A stretch of 64,000 bases of DNA from Burkholderia cepacia (GTDB lineage Bacteria; Pseudomonadota; Gammaproteobacteria; Burkholderiales; Burkholderiaceae): positions 1,798,001-1,862,000 of the forward strand of contig NZ_CP073638.1 in the NCBI RefSeq assembly GCF_029962485.1, given 5' to 3'. This document shows, one piece after another, positions 37,945-47,220 of the stretch. A program made the position numbers and the translations under genes. Numbering within the stretch: position 1 is the first letter of the stretch; every line of letters begins with the position of its first letter. Below the pieces are notes generated by a model. It was given only the letters and a program-made list of their open reading frames with translations. It did no database searches and was not told the DNA's origin.

Positions 37945-39129
37945 TCAGAACTTGTGCCGGATCCCCGCATGGACCATCAACTGCTTCCCGTTCGATGACA
38001 AGTCGGCCGCGCCGGGGACGTACGCCTGATCAAGCGACGAACCGGTTGCGTCGCCGGCGATCCGCTGGTACGCCCCCATCAGGTAGACGTCCGTGCGCTT
38101 CGACAGGTTGTAGTCGGCCATCAAGCCGATCGAATGGATCTTCGGCTTCGCCGCGCCCGTCGTCGCGTCGTAGCGCACCGTCGTGTACACGTACTGCGCG
38201 CCGACGAACAGGGCCGGCGTGAACTGGTACTTCCCGTTCACTTCGAAGTTCTGGTACTTGATCGACGTCACCGTGCCGCCGGCGAGCGGCCCGGTCGACG
38301 GTTCGATCGTCTCGTCGCCGAACAGGTACCCGACGTTCGCCGTGGGCCGCGTGACGTTGCTGTTCGTGTATGCGAACCCGACTGTCGCGGGCCCGGCCGT
38401 GTAGTTGACGCCCGCACCGAAGATCCGCAGCCGCGCCGACACGAAGTTCGCATCGGCGCCGACCGATCCGGAACCCGCGATCCCGCCGCCCGATGTCGCG
38501 CCCGGATTGTCCGCGTTCAGGAAGGCCGCGCCGACGAGCAAGCCGCCCTGCTCGTACTGCGCGCCGACGCTCCACTGGCGATTGTTCGCGAAGCCCGTGT
38601 CATTGCTGAAGCTGTACGTGCCGCCGAACGAGAAGCCGGAGAAATCCGGGCTCGCGTACTTGACCGTATTGTTGACGCGAAACGTGTTGCCCGTGTTGTC
38701 GTTGTCGAGCGGGTGCGAGAACGGATAGACGCCCCAGCTGCCGTTGGCGGTCGTCGGTGCGAGATAGTCGACCACCGAATCGTATTGTCGACCGAGCGTC
38801 AGCGTGCCGTAGCGCGTGCTGCCCAGCCCCACGTACGCTTGCCGCCCGAACATGCGTCCGCCCTGTGCGAGCGTGCCGTTGTTCACGTTGAAGCCGTTTT
38901 CGATCTGGAACACGGCGTTGTATCCGCCGCCCAGATCTTCGGTACCCTTCAGCCCCCAGCGACTTCCTTGCGCGAAGCCGCTCGCCATCTGCCATGCGGC
39001 GTGGCCGCCGACGTTGTTCGTATAGTCGATGCCCGCATCGACGAGGCCGTAAAGCGTGACACTGCCCTGCGCGAACGCCGGTGCTGCGCACAGCGCCGGA
39101 ATCGCGACGAAAAACGATCTCCAGTTCAT
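37945..39129 (-). CDS. Gram-negative (OmpC-like) porin
   Basis: A 394-aa outer-membrane porin of the Burkholderia type. The signal peptide ends APAFA before QGSVTLYGLVDAGIDYT, the standard start of these porins. The barrel strands include GSRWGLKGTEDLGGGYNAVFQIE and GRQAYVGLGSTRYGTLTLGRQYD, and the protein ends with MVHAGIRHKF, a C-terminal Phe needed for assembly. It is the last gene of an operon with an amidohydrolase and a binding protein, and so probably admits their substrate into the periplasm. Confidence 0.95.
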   Translation of the reverse strand: MNWRSFFVAIPALCAAPAFAQGSVTLYGLVDAGIDYTNNVGGHAAWQMASGFAQGSRWGLKGTEDLGGGYNAVFQIENGFNVNNGTLAQGGRMFGRQAYVGLGSTRYGTLTLGRQYDSVVDYLAPTTANGSWGVYPFSHPLDNDNTGNTFRVNNTVKYASPDFSGFSFGGTYSFSNDTGFANNRQWSVGAQYEQGGLLVGAAFLNADNPGATSGGGIAGSGSVGADANFVSARLRIFGAGVNYTAGPATVGFAYTNSNVTRPTANVGYLFGDETIEPSTGPLAGGTVTSIKYQNFEVNGKYQFTPALFVGAQYVYTTVRYDATTGAAKPKIHSIGLMADYNLSKRTDVYLMGAYQRIAGDATGSSLDQAYVPGAADLSSNGKQLMVHAGIRHKF

Positions 39130-39182
39130 TTGGTATCCTTATTTATATTTTCATTCCTTCGCACACACCTGGTTCGATACGG

Positions 39183-39965
39183 TTACTTCGCGCCGTAGAT
39201 GTCGAAGTCGAAGTACTTCTGGTTGATCTTCCGGTACGTGCCGTTCGCGAGGATCGTCGCCAGCGCGTGGTTGAACGCGTCGCGCAGGTCGTTATCCTGC
39301 TTGCGCAGGCCGAGCCCGTCGCCCTGTCCGAAATACTTCACGTCGCCGATCGGTGCGCCGACGAACATGTAGTCTTTGCCCTGCGGCTTCTTCAGAAAGC
39401 CGTCACTGGCCGCGATCGACGCCTGAAACGCCGCGTCGAGTCGCCCCGACACGAGATCGGCATAGACCTGATCCTGATTCTGGTAAGACACGATCTGTAC
39501 GCCCGCCGGCTGCCAGTTCGCGATTGCGTAATCGGCCTGCGCGGAACCCTGCTCGACGCCCACGCGCTTGCCTTTCAGCGCATCGGCCGTCGGCAGCAGC
39601 GGCGAGCCCTTGTGCGCGATCAGCCGCGCAGGCGCATTCGAGATGCGGTTCGTGAAGGCGATCTGCTGCATCCGCTTCGGCGTGATCGTCATCGACGACG
39701 CAATCACATCGAACTTGCGCGCGAGCAGGCCGGGAATCATCCCGTCGAAGCTCGACTCGACCCACACGCAATGTGCATGCAGTTCCGCGCACATCGCATT
39801 CGTGATGTCGATCCCGAAGCCCGTCAACGTGCCGTCGGGCAGCTTGTATTCGAGCGGCGGGTAGGTCGGATCGACCCCGAGCCGGATCTCCTTGCCGGTC
39901 CAGTCGCCGGCGTGCGCCGTCCCTGCCGCCAGCGCCACCGCGAGTACCGCCATCCACTGTTTCAT
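39183..39965 (-). CDS. Amino-acid-type ABC substrate-binding protein
   Basis: A 260-aa periplasmic binding protein (family 3). The signal peptide MKQWMAVLAVALAAGTAHA ends just before GDWTGKEIRLGVDPTYPPLEY, and the family motif GFGIDITNAMCAEL follows. The start at 39965 has AGGAG upstream. It resembles the lysine/arginine/ornithine and octopine/nopaline-type binding proteins. No permease or ATPase adjoins, so it must use an unlinked membrane complex. It lies between the amidohydrolase and porin genes in one operon; the substrate may be an N-acylated or other modified amino acid. Confidence 0.9.
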   Translation of the reverse strand: MKQWMAVLAVALAAGTAHAGDWTGKEIRLGVDPTYPPLEYKLPDGTLTGFGIDITNAMCAELHAHCVWVESSFDGMIPGLLARKFDVIASSMTITPKRMQQIAFTNRISNAPARLIAHKGSPLLPTADALKGKRVGVEQGSAQADYAIANWQPAGVQIVSYQNQDQVYADLVSGRLDAAFQASIAASDGFLKKPQGKDYMFVGAPIGDVKYFGQGDGLGLRKQDNDLRDAFNHALATILANGTYRKINQKYFDFDIYGAK

Positions 39966-40039
39966 TGCCTGTCTCCTTGTGTGAAGCATGAATCGAAATC
40001 GTTCGGCGCGTCAGGCGCCGGTTCATCGTGTATGCGGCA

Positions 40040-41221
40040 TCACGCGAGATACCGCTCCGCCAGCGCGATCCAGTAGCTCGCGCCCGTCGCGAGGCACGCG
40101 TCGTTGAAGTCGTAGCCGGAATGGTGCAGCCCGCAACCGGTCGCACCATCGCCATTGCCAACGCCATTGCCGATCGACAGGTAGCTGCCGGGGCAGACGT
40201 CGAGCATGAACGCGAAATCCTCGCTCGCCGCGATCGGCCGCATGTGCGGAATCAGCGCTGCGTCGCCGCCCCATTCGCGGGCCACGTCGCGCGCAAATGC
40301 CGTTTCCGCCGCATGGTTGACGAGCACCGGATAGCCGTACCGATAGTCGATTTCGACCGTGGCGCCGTAGCTCGCGGCCTGCCCGTGAACGATCGCGCGA
40401 ATGCATCGTTCGAGCAGTGCACGCACGTCCGGGGACAGCGCACGCACGCTGAGTGCCAGTTCCGCGTACGACGGGATCACGTTCGACGCGGTGCCCGCAT
40501 GAATCGAGCCGGCCGACACGATCGCGAGATCCTGCGGATTCACGTTGCGCGACACGACTGTCTGCAGCGCCATCACGATCGACGCGCACACGACCACCGG
40601 ATCGACCGCCGTGTGCGGCGCAGCGCCATGCCCGCCGCGTCCGATCACGCGCACGAGCACCTCGTCGGCCGATGCCATCGCCGGGCCGTCGCAGAACCCG
40701 AGAACACCGGCCGGCAAGCCCGGTACGTTGTGCATCGCGAATACCGCATCGCACGGAAACCGTACGAACAATCCGTCGTCGATCATCCGCTTCGCGCCGC
40801 CGAGCCCTTCCTCGGCCGGCTGAAAAATCAGGTTCAACGTGCCGGTGAAGCGCGCACGCCCGGCAAGACAGCGGGCCGCCGCAAGCAGCATTGCCGTATG
40901 ACCGTCGTGTCCGCATGCGTGCATCACGCCGTCGTGTCGGCTGGCATGCGGCAGCGCGGTCGTCTCCTGGATCGGCAGCGCGTCCATGTCAGCACGCAAC
41001 CCGAGCCGTTTCCCGGCGCCGCGCGTCAACGTGCCGATCACGCCCGTGCCGCCGACTCCTCGTGTGACCTGATAACCCCATGTTGTCAGCAAACCAGCGA
41101 CGAGATCGCTCGTCACATGCTCTTCGAAGCCGAGTTCCGGATGCGCATGAAGCCGGTGACGCAGCGCGATCATCTCCGTTTCGATGGCTGCCATTTCCGG
41201 CTGGATAGGATTTTGTTCCAA
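40040..41221 (-). CDS. M20-family amidohydrolase (hippurate hydrolase type)
   Basis: A 393-aa metallopeptidase-type amidohydrolase of the M20D group. Metal ligands are visible: Cys and His in HACGHDGH, the EE pair in FQPAEEG, His in AMHNVPG, and the late His in LHHSGYDFND. The start is MEQNPIQPEMAAIE with HRLHAHPELGFEE, the group signature. Members cleave N-acyl amino acids, hippurate or indole-acetyl amino acids. It has no signal peptide, so it acts in the cytoplasm after uptake. It leads the operon with the binding protein and porin and is divergent from a LysR gene. Confidence 0.92.
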   Translation of the reverse strand: MEQNPIQPEMAAIETEMIALRHRLHAHPELGFEEHVTSDLVAGLLTTWGYQVTRGVGGTGVIGTLTRGAGKRLGLRADMDALPIQETTALPHASRHDGVMHACGHDGHTAMLLAAARCLAGRARFTGTLNLIFQPAEEGLGGAKRMIDDGLFVRFPCDAVFAMHNVPGLPAGVLGFCDGPAMASADEVLVRVIGRGGHGAAPHTAVDPVVVCASIVMALQTVVSRNVNPQDLAIVSAGSIHAGTASNVIPSYAELALSVRALSPDVRALLERCIRAIVHGQAASYGATVEIDYRYGYPVLVNHAAETAFARDVAREWGGDAALIPHMRPIAASEDFAFMLDVCPGSYLSIGNGVGNGDGATGCGLHHSGYDFNDACLATGASYWIALAERYLA

Positions 41222-41251
41222 CCCTGATTCTCCTTTGCACGTTCCGGTTGC

Positions 41252-41273
41252 CGATTGCTCCGATGACCAATCG
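41252..41273. promoter_or_regulatory. LysR-type operator candidate
   Basis: CGATTG and CAATCG form a perfect 6-bp inverted repeat with a 10-bp spacer, 31 bp upstream of the amidohydrolase ATG in the 136-bp divergent gap. The dyad resembles LysR-type boxes; binding is inferred. Confidence 0.4.
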
Positions 41274-41357
41274 TGGCCGAATCGTATGCAGCGGAAATCC
41301 CGTCGAACAGCCGCGCTTTCGTTATGATGACAACCTTTCGTTGTCGGGTATCACGCC

Positions 41358-42317
41358 ATGAGCAGCATGAAACTGCATCAGTTGCAGGCCCTCGTCGCGA
41401 GCGCGGAGGCCGGCAGTATTCGCGGCGCGGCACGCGCGCTCGGGCTGTCGCAGGCGGCCGTCACGCGCGCGCTGCGCGAACTGGAAGCGAACGAACGCCT
41501 GCCGCTGCTCGTGCGCGCGCCGGAAGGCATCGGCTTCACCGACTACGGAAAAACGCTGCTTACGCATGCGAAGCTCGTGCTGAAGCAGCTGGAACTCGCG
41601 CAGAGCGATCTCGAGCGGATGCGCGGTCGTGTCGAAGGCCGGCTGAGCATCGGCATCACGCCGTGGCTCGCGACGACGTTTCTTGCGGAGACGGTTCTGC
41701 TGTTTCGCGAGCGGATGCCCGACGTGCGCCTCGAACTCCACGAAGCGCTGATGGCCGTCGCGCAGCCGCTGCTGCGCGACGGCAGCATGGACTTCGCGCT
41801 CGGGCATGTACCACCGGCCGGCACGCAGGAATTTGCCTGCGAACCGATGCTGCGCTACGAGACGTCGGTCATGGTGCGTGCCGGCCATCCGCTCGAACGC
41901 GCGCGGTCGATCCACGACCTGCTCGACAACGACTGGGTGCTGAATTTCGCGGCCGACGGGCAGGCCGCACTCGTCGACTATCTGTTCACGCGCCACGGCG
42001 CGCGGATCGACGAACGGCGCATCGTTCGTGCACAGTCGGTCGTCATGTTGCAGACGATGCTCGAACAGGCCGACATGTGCACGTGGTGCCCGACGATTCT
42101 CGCGGCCGTGCCGCCGTTCGGCGAACGGATGCGGCCCTTGCCGCTGAAGGAGACGTTCGAGCCGCGCGACCTCGGGATCGTCACGCGCCGCAGCAGCACG
42201 CTGAGCGACGCGGCGCGCTGCTTCATCGAGTGTCTGCTGCAAGTGATCCGCCGGCATGCAAGATCCGCACGCAAGGAGGATCTCGCGCTGTTCAGGACGG
42301 TGTCGCTGCTGATCTGA
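41358..42317 (+). CDS. LysR-family regulator of the amidohydrolase operon
   Basis: A 319-aa LysR regulator. The helix-turn-helix lies at residues 5-65 (LHQLQALVASAEAGSIRGAARALGLSQAAVTRALRELEANERLPLLVRAPEG), and the co-inducer domain follows from about 90, with GRLSIGITPWLATTFLAETVLLFRERMP. It is most similar in outline to the TdcA/AbgR-like regulators that govern amidohydrolase genes. Divergent position beside the amidohydrolase-binding protein-porin operon makes that operon its likely target. Confidence 0.92.
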   Translation: MSSMKLHQLQALVASAEAGSIRGAARALGLSQAAVTRALRELEANERLPLLVRAPEGIGFTDYGKTLLTHAKLVLKQLELAQSDLERMRGRVEGRLSIGITPWLATTFLAETVLLFRERMPDVRLELHEALMAVAQPLLRDGSMDFALGHVPPAGTQEFACEPMLRYETSVMVRAGHPLERARSIHDLLDNDWVLNFAADGQAALVDYLFTRHGARIDERRIVRAQSVVMLQTMLEQADMCTWCPTILAAVPPFGERMRPLPLKETFEPRDLGIVTRRSSTLSDAARCFIECLLQVIRRHARSARKEDLALFRTVSLLI

Positions 42318-42349
42318 CGGCTTGCGCCGTCACGGCCCAAATCGCGACC

Positions 42350-42388
42350 TGCCGCGGCACCGGCTCACCACGCACCGGTGCCGCGGCA
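42350..42388. terminator. Bidirectional hairpin terminator
   Basis: A perfect 14-bp stem, TGCCGCGGCACCGG and CCGGTGCCGCGGCA, with an 11-nt loop, lying between the convergent LysR gene (ends 42317) and TonB-dependent receptor gene (ends 42400). Confidence 0.7.
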
Positions 42389-42399
42389 AGCGTCACATC

Positions 42400-44715
42400 T
42401 CAGATCTTCGCGGTCAGCGTGATCCCGACCGTGCGCGGATCGCCGTAGAGCACCGGATACGCGCCATATGACGGCAGCAGCTCGAGTTTCTTGTAGACCT
42501 TGTTCGTCAGGTTCGTCACGTAGCCCGTCACGATGTACTTCTGGTTCGGCGTCGTGTACGACACGTGCGCGTTCAGCACCGTATAGCCTCCTTGCCACAA
42601 CTGCGGCATCGTCTGCCGCGTCGCGCTGAAGTACTCGCGGCTGCGGTAGTTCACGTCGCCGCCGGCCGTCAGCGTGCCGAACGACACCGGCACGCGATAG
42701 TCGAAGCCCGCGTTCAGCGTCGTGTGCGGCGAACGCGCAAACGAGTTCCCGACGGCCGTCGGCACGTAGCGGAACTCCGTGTAGCGCGTGTTCAGCATCC
42801 CGAGGTTCGCGAACAGGTACAGGCTGTTGACCGGCTGTGCCTTCAGCTCCAGCTCGAAACCGTCCGCGCGCCCCTGCCCCGCATTCGACAGCGTCGACAC
42901 CGGCGGCCCGCCGAACGGGTTCGGCGCGAGCGCGAACACCTGGATGTCACGATAGTCGTAGTGGAACACGCTGGCGTTGACGATCAGGCGCTTGTCGAAC
43001 CACTCGCTCTTGATGCCGACCTCGTAGTCGGTCAGGTACTCCGGCGACACGGTCGACACCGTGCTCTGCGTATAGGCGTTGCCGTTGTAGCCACCCGAAC
43101 GGAAACCGCGCGCATAGCGGAAGTACGCGCGTACGTTGTTGCTGAGCGCATATTCGGGCGTGAGATCCCAGGTCGGCGCGCGCCACGTGTTCGTCTGGTT
43201 CTGCCGCGCGCTGACCGCGAGCGGCGACGACACCGACGATGGCGACCACCAGCTGTTCGGATCGCTGAACGTCACGTTGCCCGTATCCTGCAGCCCGGTC
43301 AGGTTGATGGTCTTGCGCTCGATCGTGTAGCGCAGCCCGCCCGTCACGTTGAAGCGGTCGGTGAACCGGTACTTCACGCTGCCGAAGATCGCCGCGCTCT
43401 GCGTGTGCTGCGTGAGGTCGGTCAGGTGATAGTACGCGGGCGACGGCGAACCCGGCAGTCCGCCGCCGGCGCCCTGCTCGGCCAGTTGCTCCGTAAACAG
43501 GTGCGTGCCGACAAGCCAGCTCAGCCGGTCGCTCTGCGGCGATTCGAGCCGGAATTCCTGCGAGAACTGGCGGCTCGACAGGCGGTCATGTGAACGCGCC
43601 GCGTCGAACGGCGAGTAGTCCTCGTCGTCCTGGTACCAGCGGTGCAGCCCTTCGAACGCGGTGATCGACGTCAGCGACACCGCCGGGTTGATGCGCCAGT
43701 GCGCGGTCAGCGACGTGCCCCACGACGAGATGTGATCGCTCGACGGCGCATTGAGCGACACCGTGTACGGATCGCTCGACCCGACGAAGCCGAACTGGTT
43801 CGCACCGCCGCGTCCCGCGCCTTCCGCGTGCCACGCGTTGCCGCCGCCCGTGTAGTTGCGGCCGTGGATATTGAACAGGAAGTCGGTGTCCGACGTCGGC
43901 ACGGCGAGCACCTGGAAGCGCACCGCGTTGTCGTGGAAGCCGCCGAAACGCCCCTGCTGCACGGTGTTCGTGTAGAAGCTGTCTGCATTCTCGTGATACA
44001 CCGACACGCGTGCGGCCAGCACGTCGTTCTTGCCGATCGGCCCGCCGATCGCGGCTTCCGCGAGCCGGCTGTTGTACTGGCCGAGCCCGAGCTTGCCGTA
44101 GCCGCTCACGTCGAAGGTCGGCTTCTGCGACGTGATGCTGAGCGCACCGCCCACGGTATTCTTGCCCCACAGCGTGCCCTGTGGCCCGCGCAGCACTTCG
44201 ATGCGATCGAGGTCGAACAGCGGAAAACCCTGCCCGAACACACTGTTGATGTACACGTCGTCGAAGTACACGCCGATCGGGCTCAGCGACAGGTCCGACG
44301 GATCGTTGCTGCCGACCCCACGCAGGAACCAGCGCGGCCGTTCGCGGCCCTCGGTCGACTGCCCGGTGAAGTTCGGCACGTACTTCGTCACGTCGTTGAT
44401 CACGCGCAGTTCGTTGTTCTTGATCGCATCGCCGCTCAGCGCGCTCACCGCGACCGGCACGTCCTGGATGCTCTCCTTGCGCCGGCGCGCCGTCACGGTC
44501 ACCGTGCCGAGGTTCGTTTCGCGTGCGGCCGTGGCGCGGTTCGCGCGCGCCGGCTTCGGCGCAGCCACGACCGCGTCGTCCTGTGCCTGTTTGGCCGGCT
44601 TCGCGCCCGGCGAGCCCGCCGTCGACGCGCCGTCCTCTGCCCACGCCGGCAACGATACGGCGCCGCCCGTCAGCAGTCCCCCCAGCGCGGTGACGATTAG
44701 TTTTTTCCTGAACAT
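42400..44715 (-). CDS. TonB-dependent outer-membrane receptor
   Basis: A 771-aa outer-membrane receptor. It has a signal peptide (KKLIVTALGGLLTGGAVSLPAWA), a TonB box region LGTVTVTARRRKESIQDVPVAVS, a plug domain (about 75-185; GVYFDDVYINSVFGQGFPLFDLDRIEVLRGPQGTLWGKNTVGGAL) and a beta-barrel to the end. Its motifs (RRKESIQDVPVAVSALSG, FDDVYI) resemble receptors for carbohydrates and aromatic or sulfonated organics rather than typical siderophore receptors. A sigma-54 promoter lies upstream, and TonB/ExbB/ExbD plus desulfurising enzymes are encoded next door, so an organosulfur substrate is likely. The start at 44715 follows AGGA. Confidence 0.9.
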   Translation of the reverse strand: MFRKKLIVTALGGLLTGGAVSLPAWAEDGASTAGSPGAKPAKQAQDDAVVAAPKPARANRATAARETNLGTVTVTARRRKESIQDVPVAVSALSGDAIKNNELRVINDVTKYVPNFTGQSTEGRERPRWFLRGVGSNDPSDLSLSPIGVYFDDVYINSVFGQGFPLFDLDRIEVLRGPQGTLWGKNTVGGALSITSQKPTFDVSGYGKLGLGQYNSRLAEAAIGGPIGKNDVLAARVSVYHENADSFYTNTVQQGRFGGFHDNAVRFQVLAVPTSDTDFLFNIHGRNYTGGGNAWHAEGAGRGGANQFGFVGSSDPYTVSLNAPSSDHISSWGTSLTAHWRINPAVSLTSITAFEGLHRWYQDDEDYSPFDAARSHDRLSSRQFSQEFRLESPQSDRLSWLVGTHLFTEQLAEQGAGGGLPGSPSPAYYHLTDLTQHTQSAAIFGSVKYRFTDRFNVTGGLRYTIERKTINLTGLQDTGNVTFSDPNSWWSPSSVSSPLAVSARQNQTNTWRAPTWDLTPEYALSNNVRAYFRYARGFRSGGYNGNAYTQSTVSTVSPEYLTDYEVGIKSEWFDKRLIVNASVFHYDYRDIQVFALAPNPFGGPPVSTLSNAGQGRADGFELELKAQPVNSLYLFANLGMLNTRYTEFRYVPTAVGNSFARSPHTTLNAGFDYRVPVSFGTLTAGGDVNYRSREYFSATRQTMPQLWQGGYTVLNAHVSYTTPNQKYIVTGYVTNLTNKVYKKLELLPSYGAYPVLYGDPRTVGITLTAKI

Positions 44716-44775
44716 CGATGAGTCATCCTGTTTGATCGGTTGAACGCACGTGCGAGCTACGCACGGGTTCTCTCT

Positions 44776-44791
44776 TGCAATTCGGATGCCA
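44776..44791 (-). promoter_or_regulatory. Sigma-54 promoter of the TonB-dependent receptor
   Basis: On the minus strand TGGCATC-CGAA-TTGCA matches the -24/-12 consensus TGGCACG-N4-TTGCW with correct GG/GC spacing and two mismatches. The predicted leader to the ATG at 44715 is about 49 nt. Confidence 0.65.
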
Positions 44792-44840
44792 GCATCGACA
44801 AGCCCGTCGCACGGGGCTTCCGGCCTGCATGCGGTGCCGG

Positions 44841-44891
44841 TGTTGCTGCATGCGCATCTGTGGAGGGAAGCAAACTGCTTGTCACGCAACA
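44841..44891. promoter_or_regulatory. Divided activator sites upstream of the receptor promoter
   Basis: TGTTGC at 44841-44846 and GCAACA at 44886-44891 are the two halves of the repeat seen whole at 51761 and 57861; extended, they form CCGGTGTTGC and GCAACACCGG. They lie 50-100 bp upstream of the sigma-54 promoter, the usual distance for an activator. They may be the good halves of two degenerate sites. Confidence 0.45.
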
Positions 44892-44907
44892 CCGGCGTCG
44901 ACAATCG

Positions 44908-46125
44908 TCAGGACAGCTTCGCAGGCAGCGGCTGCGCCGCACCGCGACGGCCTTGGGCGAACCGCAGCGCGAATGCAACCAGCACGACGACGGGCAACCA
45001 GCACAGAAAGACTACCGGCAACCCGACGATCGGCACGAGCGCACTGCCGGCCAGCGGGCCGCAGAACGCGCCGGTCATCGACGCGAGGTTGTAGAGGCTC
45101 GACACCTGGCTCTTGTCGGCCGGGTGACGACCGAGATACTGCATGTTGACGAGATGCAGCAGCGACGACCCGGTGCACAGCGCGGCGAGCCCCGCGCCGA
45201 CGATCCGCGCGTCATGCGCGAGGCCGAGCGCGAGCAGCCCGGCGACGACGCCCGCGAGGCTGAGGCCATGGCAGCGTCGCTCCGTCATCCGCTGCGCGGC
45301 ATGCCCGAGCCCGAACAGCGCGATCACCGCGACGACGCCCTGCAGGGTCAGCAGCGCGACGGCGCCCGACTGCGACAACCCGAGATACTGAATGGCGAGC
45401 ACGACCGTAAAAGTGCCGGCGAGCGAGCGCGTCGCGCTGTTCACGGCCTCGATCACGAGCTGCTCGCGCACGTCGCGGCTCCAGGCGAGCGCGAGCAATG
45501 CACGCAGGCCGCCGGTTGCCGGTTGCGCGCCGAGTGGCGGCTGCTCCGCATCGCCGAGCAGCATCCAGCTGAACAACGCCATGCCCGCGAAGCTCGCCGA
45601 CACCGCGCAGAACGTCGCGACCGCACCATGCGCGCCGATCAGCCAGCTCGCGAGCCACGGCCCGGCCATGCCCGTTCCGACCGACATGGCCGCGCGATAC
45701 CAGCCTGCGCGCGCGAGGCCGATCTGTGCGAGACGCGCGAGGAACACGCCGTTGATCGACACGATCCGGAACGGGATGCACAACCCGATCAGCGCCTGCA
45801 TGAGCGCGATCAGCGGCCATGCGCCGGTGAACGGCATGACGAGATTGAGCAGCATCGGCCCCATGCTCGCGGCGAAGTACACGCGCCGCGCGCCATAGCG
45901 CGCAACCAGCAGCCCGGCCGGCAACGTCATCAGCGCGATGCCGAGCGGCTCCATTGCGGCGATGATGCCGAGCCGCGCGCTGTCGACGCCGAGCGCGAGC
46001 GCATACAGCGTCGTCGCGAGCTGCGCCATGCTGATCGTCGTGCCGCTGGCGAGCGCCATCAGCATGAAGCCACCACTGAAGCGCTCGCGCCGCCATGCGT
46101 CGGTAATGCGCGCCGGCGTACTCAC
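44908..46125 (-). CDS. MFS transporter in the organosulfur operon
   Basis: A 405-aa major facilitator, about twelve hydrophobic segments. Visible motifs: FMLMALASGTTISMAQLATTLYALALG in helix 1, LVARYGARRVYFAASMGPMLL in loop 2-3, and IPFRIVSINGVFLARLAQ near helix 5. It begins with GTG at 46125, overlapping the TGA of the preceding DszB-like gene (GTGA), so the two are co-translated. It is the last gene of the minus-strand operon led by the SsuD-like monooxygenase. It could import the organosulfur substrate across the inner membrane, or export the desulfurised organic product. The substrate is unknown. Confidence 0.83.
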   Translation of the reverse strand: MSTPARITDAWRRERFSGGFMLMALASGTTISMAQLATTLYALALGVDSARLGIIAAMEPLGIALMTLPAGLLVARYGARRVYFAASMGPMLLNLVMPFTGAWPLIALMQALIGLCIPFRIVSINGVFLARLAQIGLARAGWYRAAMSVGTGMAGPWLASWLIGAHGAVATFCAVSASFAGMALFSWMLLGDAEQPPLGAQPATGGLRALLALAWSRDVREQLVIEAVNSATRSLAGTFTVVLAIQYLGLSQSGAVALLTLQGVVAVIALFGLGHAAQRMTERRCHGLSLAGVVAGLLALGLAHDARIVGAGLAALCTGSSLLHLVNMQYLGRHPADKSQVSSLYNLASMTGAFCGPLAGSALVPIVGLPVVFLCWLPVVVLVAFALRFAQGRRGAAQPLPAKLS

Positions 46126-47186
46126 CGCGACAGCGTCGCGATGCCGTCGAGCGCGCGCCGGTCGATCCACGCTCGCACATCGAAGTCGGCGGGCAGGAAC
46201 CGCCAGTCGACGAGGAAGCGCTTGAAATCGTCGAGCGCGGCGATCGACGCTTCGTCGAGATCCGTGCGCAGCCGCCGGTGCACGTCGGCGCCGTATGCAA
46301 GCCGCAGCCAATCATGGCCCGAGCCCGTCTCGCGGCCGAGATAGCCGAGCACTTCCTGCTCGTGCTCGCGCGCCCAGCCTTCGACATCGGTCACGCGTGC
46401 GAGGAAGCGGCTGACGATGCCGGGATGACGCTCGAGCGTCGACGCATTGACGGTCAGCGGCCGCGGCGAACCGTTGTTGATGCGGATCTGCGGATCGGGA
46501 TGAAACCCGATGTCGACGACCGGCTGCGCGCCGATCAGGTGCGCGGTTTCCAGCCCGAGCGAGCCCTTCACGTAGATCGCGTCGACGTCGCCGCGCACGA
46601 GCGCGGCCGCCTCGGCCGCATAGAGCCGCCGGCTCGACAGGCTCGCGGGATGGCTGAACGCCACGTCGCGAGTGACCGGCGTCGACGTCGGGGCGCGCAG
46701 GTTCGACGCCGGGACGTCGATCCATTCGACATCGTCGGGGCCGAGCCCGTCGAGCGACAGCGCGCTGACGAAGCCGCGCAACGCCGCAGCGCGGAAGATG
46801 TCGATGCGCTCGCCGTCGCGGCGCGGCAGGCCGATGCGGCGCCCGCGCAGGTCCTTCGGGCGCGTCAGGCCGGCTTCCGGCAGCGCGACGATCGCCTGTG
46901 CCTCGTCGACCCAGGTCAGCGCGACCACACGCGTGTCGGCGCCGGCCGCGCGCGCCCACAGTGCGGGAATGCTGCCGCCCTGCCGGAACGCGTTGTCGAG
47001 CGAGTGATCGACGTGTGCGTGATGCAGCGCCACGTGCTGGCTTTCCTGCAGCGCGCGCACGGTGATGCCGTCGCCGGCGAATTCGCTGTCGAGCCAGCCG
47101 AGATGCGCGGCGATGCCGAGCGGCGTCGGCACCGGACAGCGCGTGTACCAGATCGACTGAACGTTGTGTGAAGCCGTGGTGCTCAT
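46122..47186 (-). CDS. DszB-like sulfinate desulfinase, copy 1
   Basis: A 354-aa protein of the binding-protein fold that includes the desulfinase DszB (2-hydroxybiphenyl-2-sulfinate desulfinase). The DszB catalytic positions are conserved: Cys17 in WYTRCPVPTPLG (DszB Cys27), His58 and Arg68 in HVDHSLDNAFRQGG (DszB His60 and Arg70, same ten-residue spacing) and the following GG. It has no signal peptide, so it is cytoplasmic, unlike ABC binding proteins of the same fold. Likely role: release of sulfite from a sulfinate. It lies between ExbD (stop 34 bp upstream) and the MFS gene (overlapping). Start: ATG at 47186; a GTG at 47228 is possible. Confidence 0.75.
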   Translation of the reverse strand: MSTTASHNVQSIWYTRCPVPTPLGIAAHLGWLDSEFAGDGITVRALQESQHVALHHAHVDHSLDNAFRQGGSIPALWARAAGADTRVVALTWVDEAQAIVALPEAGLTRPKDLRGRRIGLPRRDGERIDIFRAAALRGFVSALSLDGLGPDDVEWIDVPASNLRAPTSTPVTRDVAFSHPASLSSRRLYAAEAAALVRGDVDAIYVKGSLGLETAHLIGAQPVVDIGFHPDPQIRINNGSPRPLTVNASTLERHPGIVSRFLARVTDVEGWAREHEQEVLGYLGRETGSGHDWLRLAYGADVHRRLRTDLDEASIAALDDFKRFLVDWRFLPADFDVRAWIDRRALDGIATLSR

Positions 47187-47220
47187 GGATGCGTTCGCAA
47201 ATGAAGTCGTGAAAGGCGCG

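Noticed and set aside
42400..44715. Calling the TonB-dependent receptor a siderophore receptor.
   Set aside because: No Fur box or siderophore genes nearby; sigma-54 promoter and desulfurising neighbours point to another substrate.
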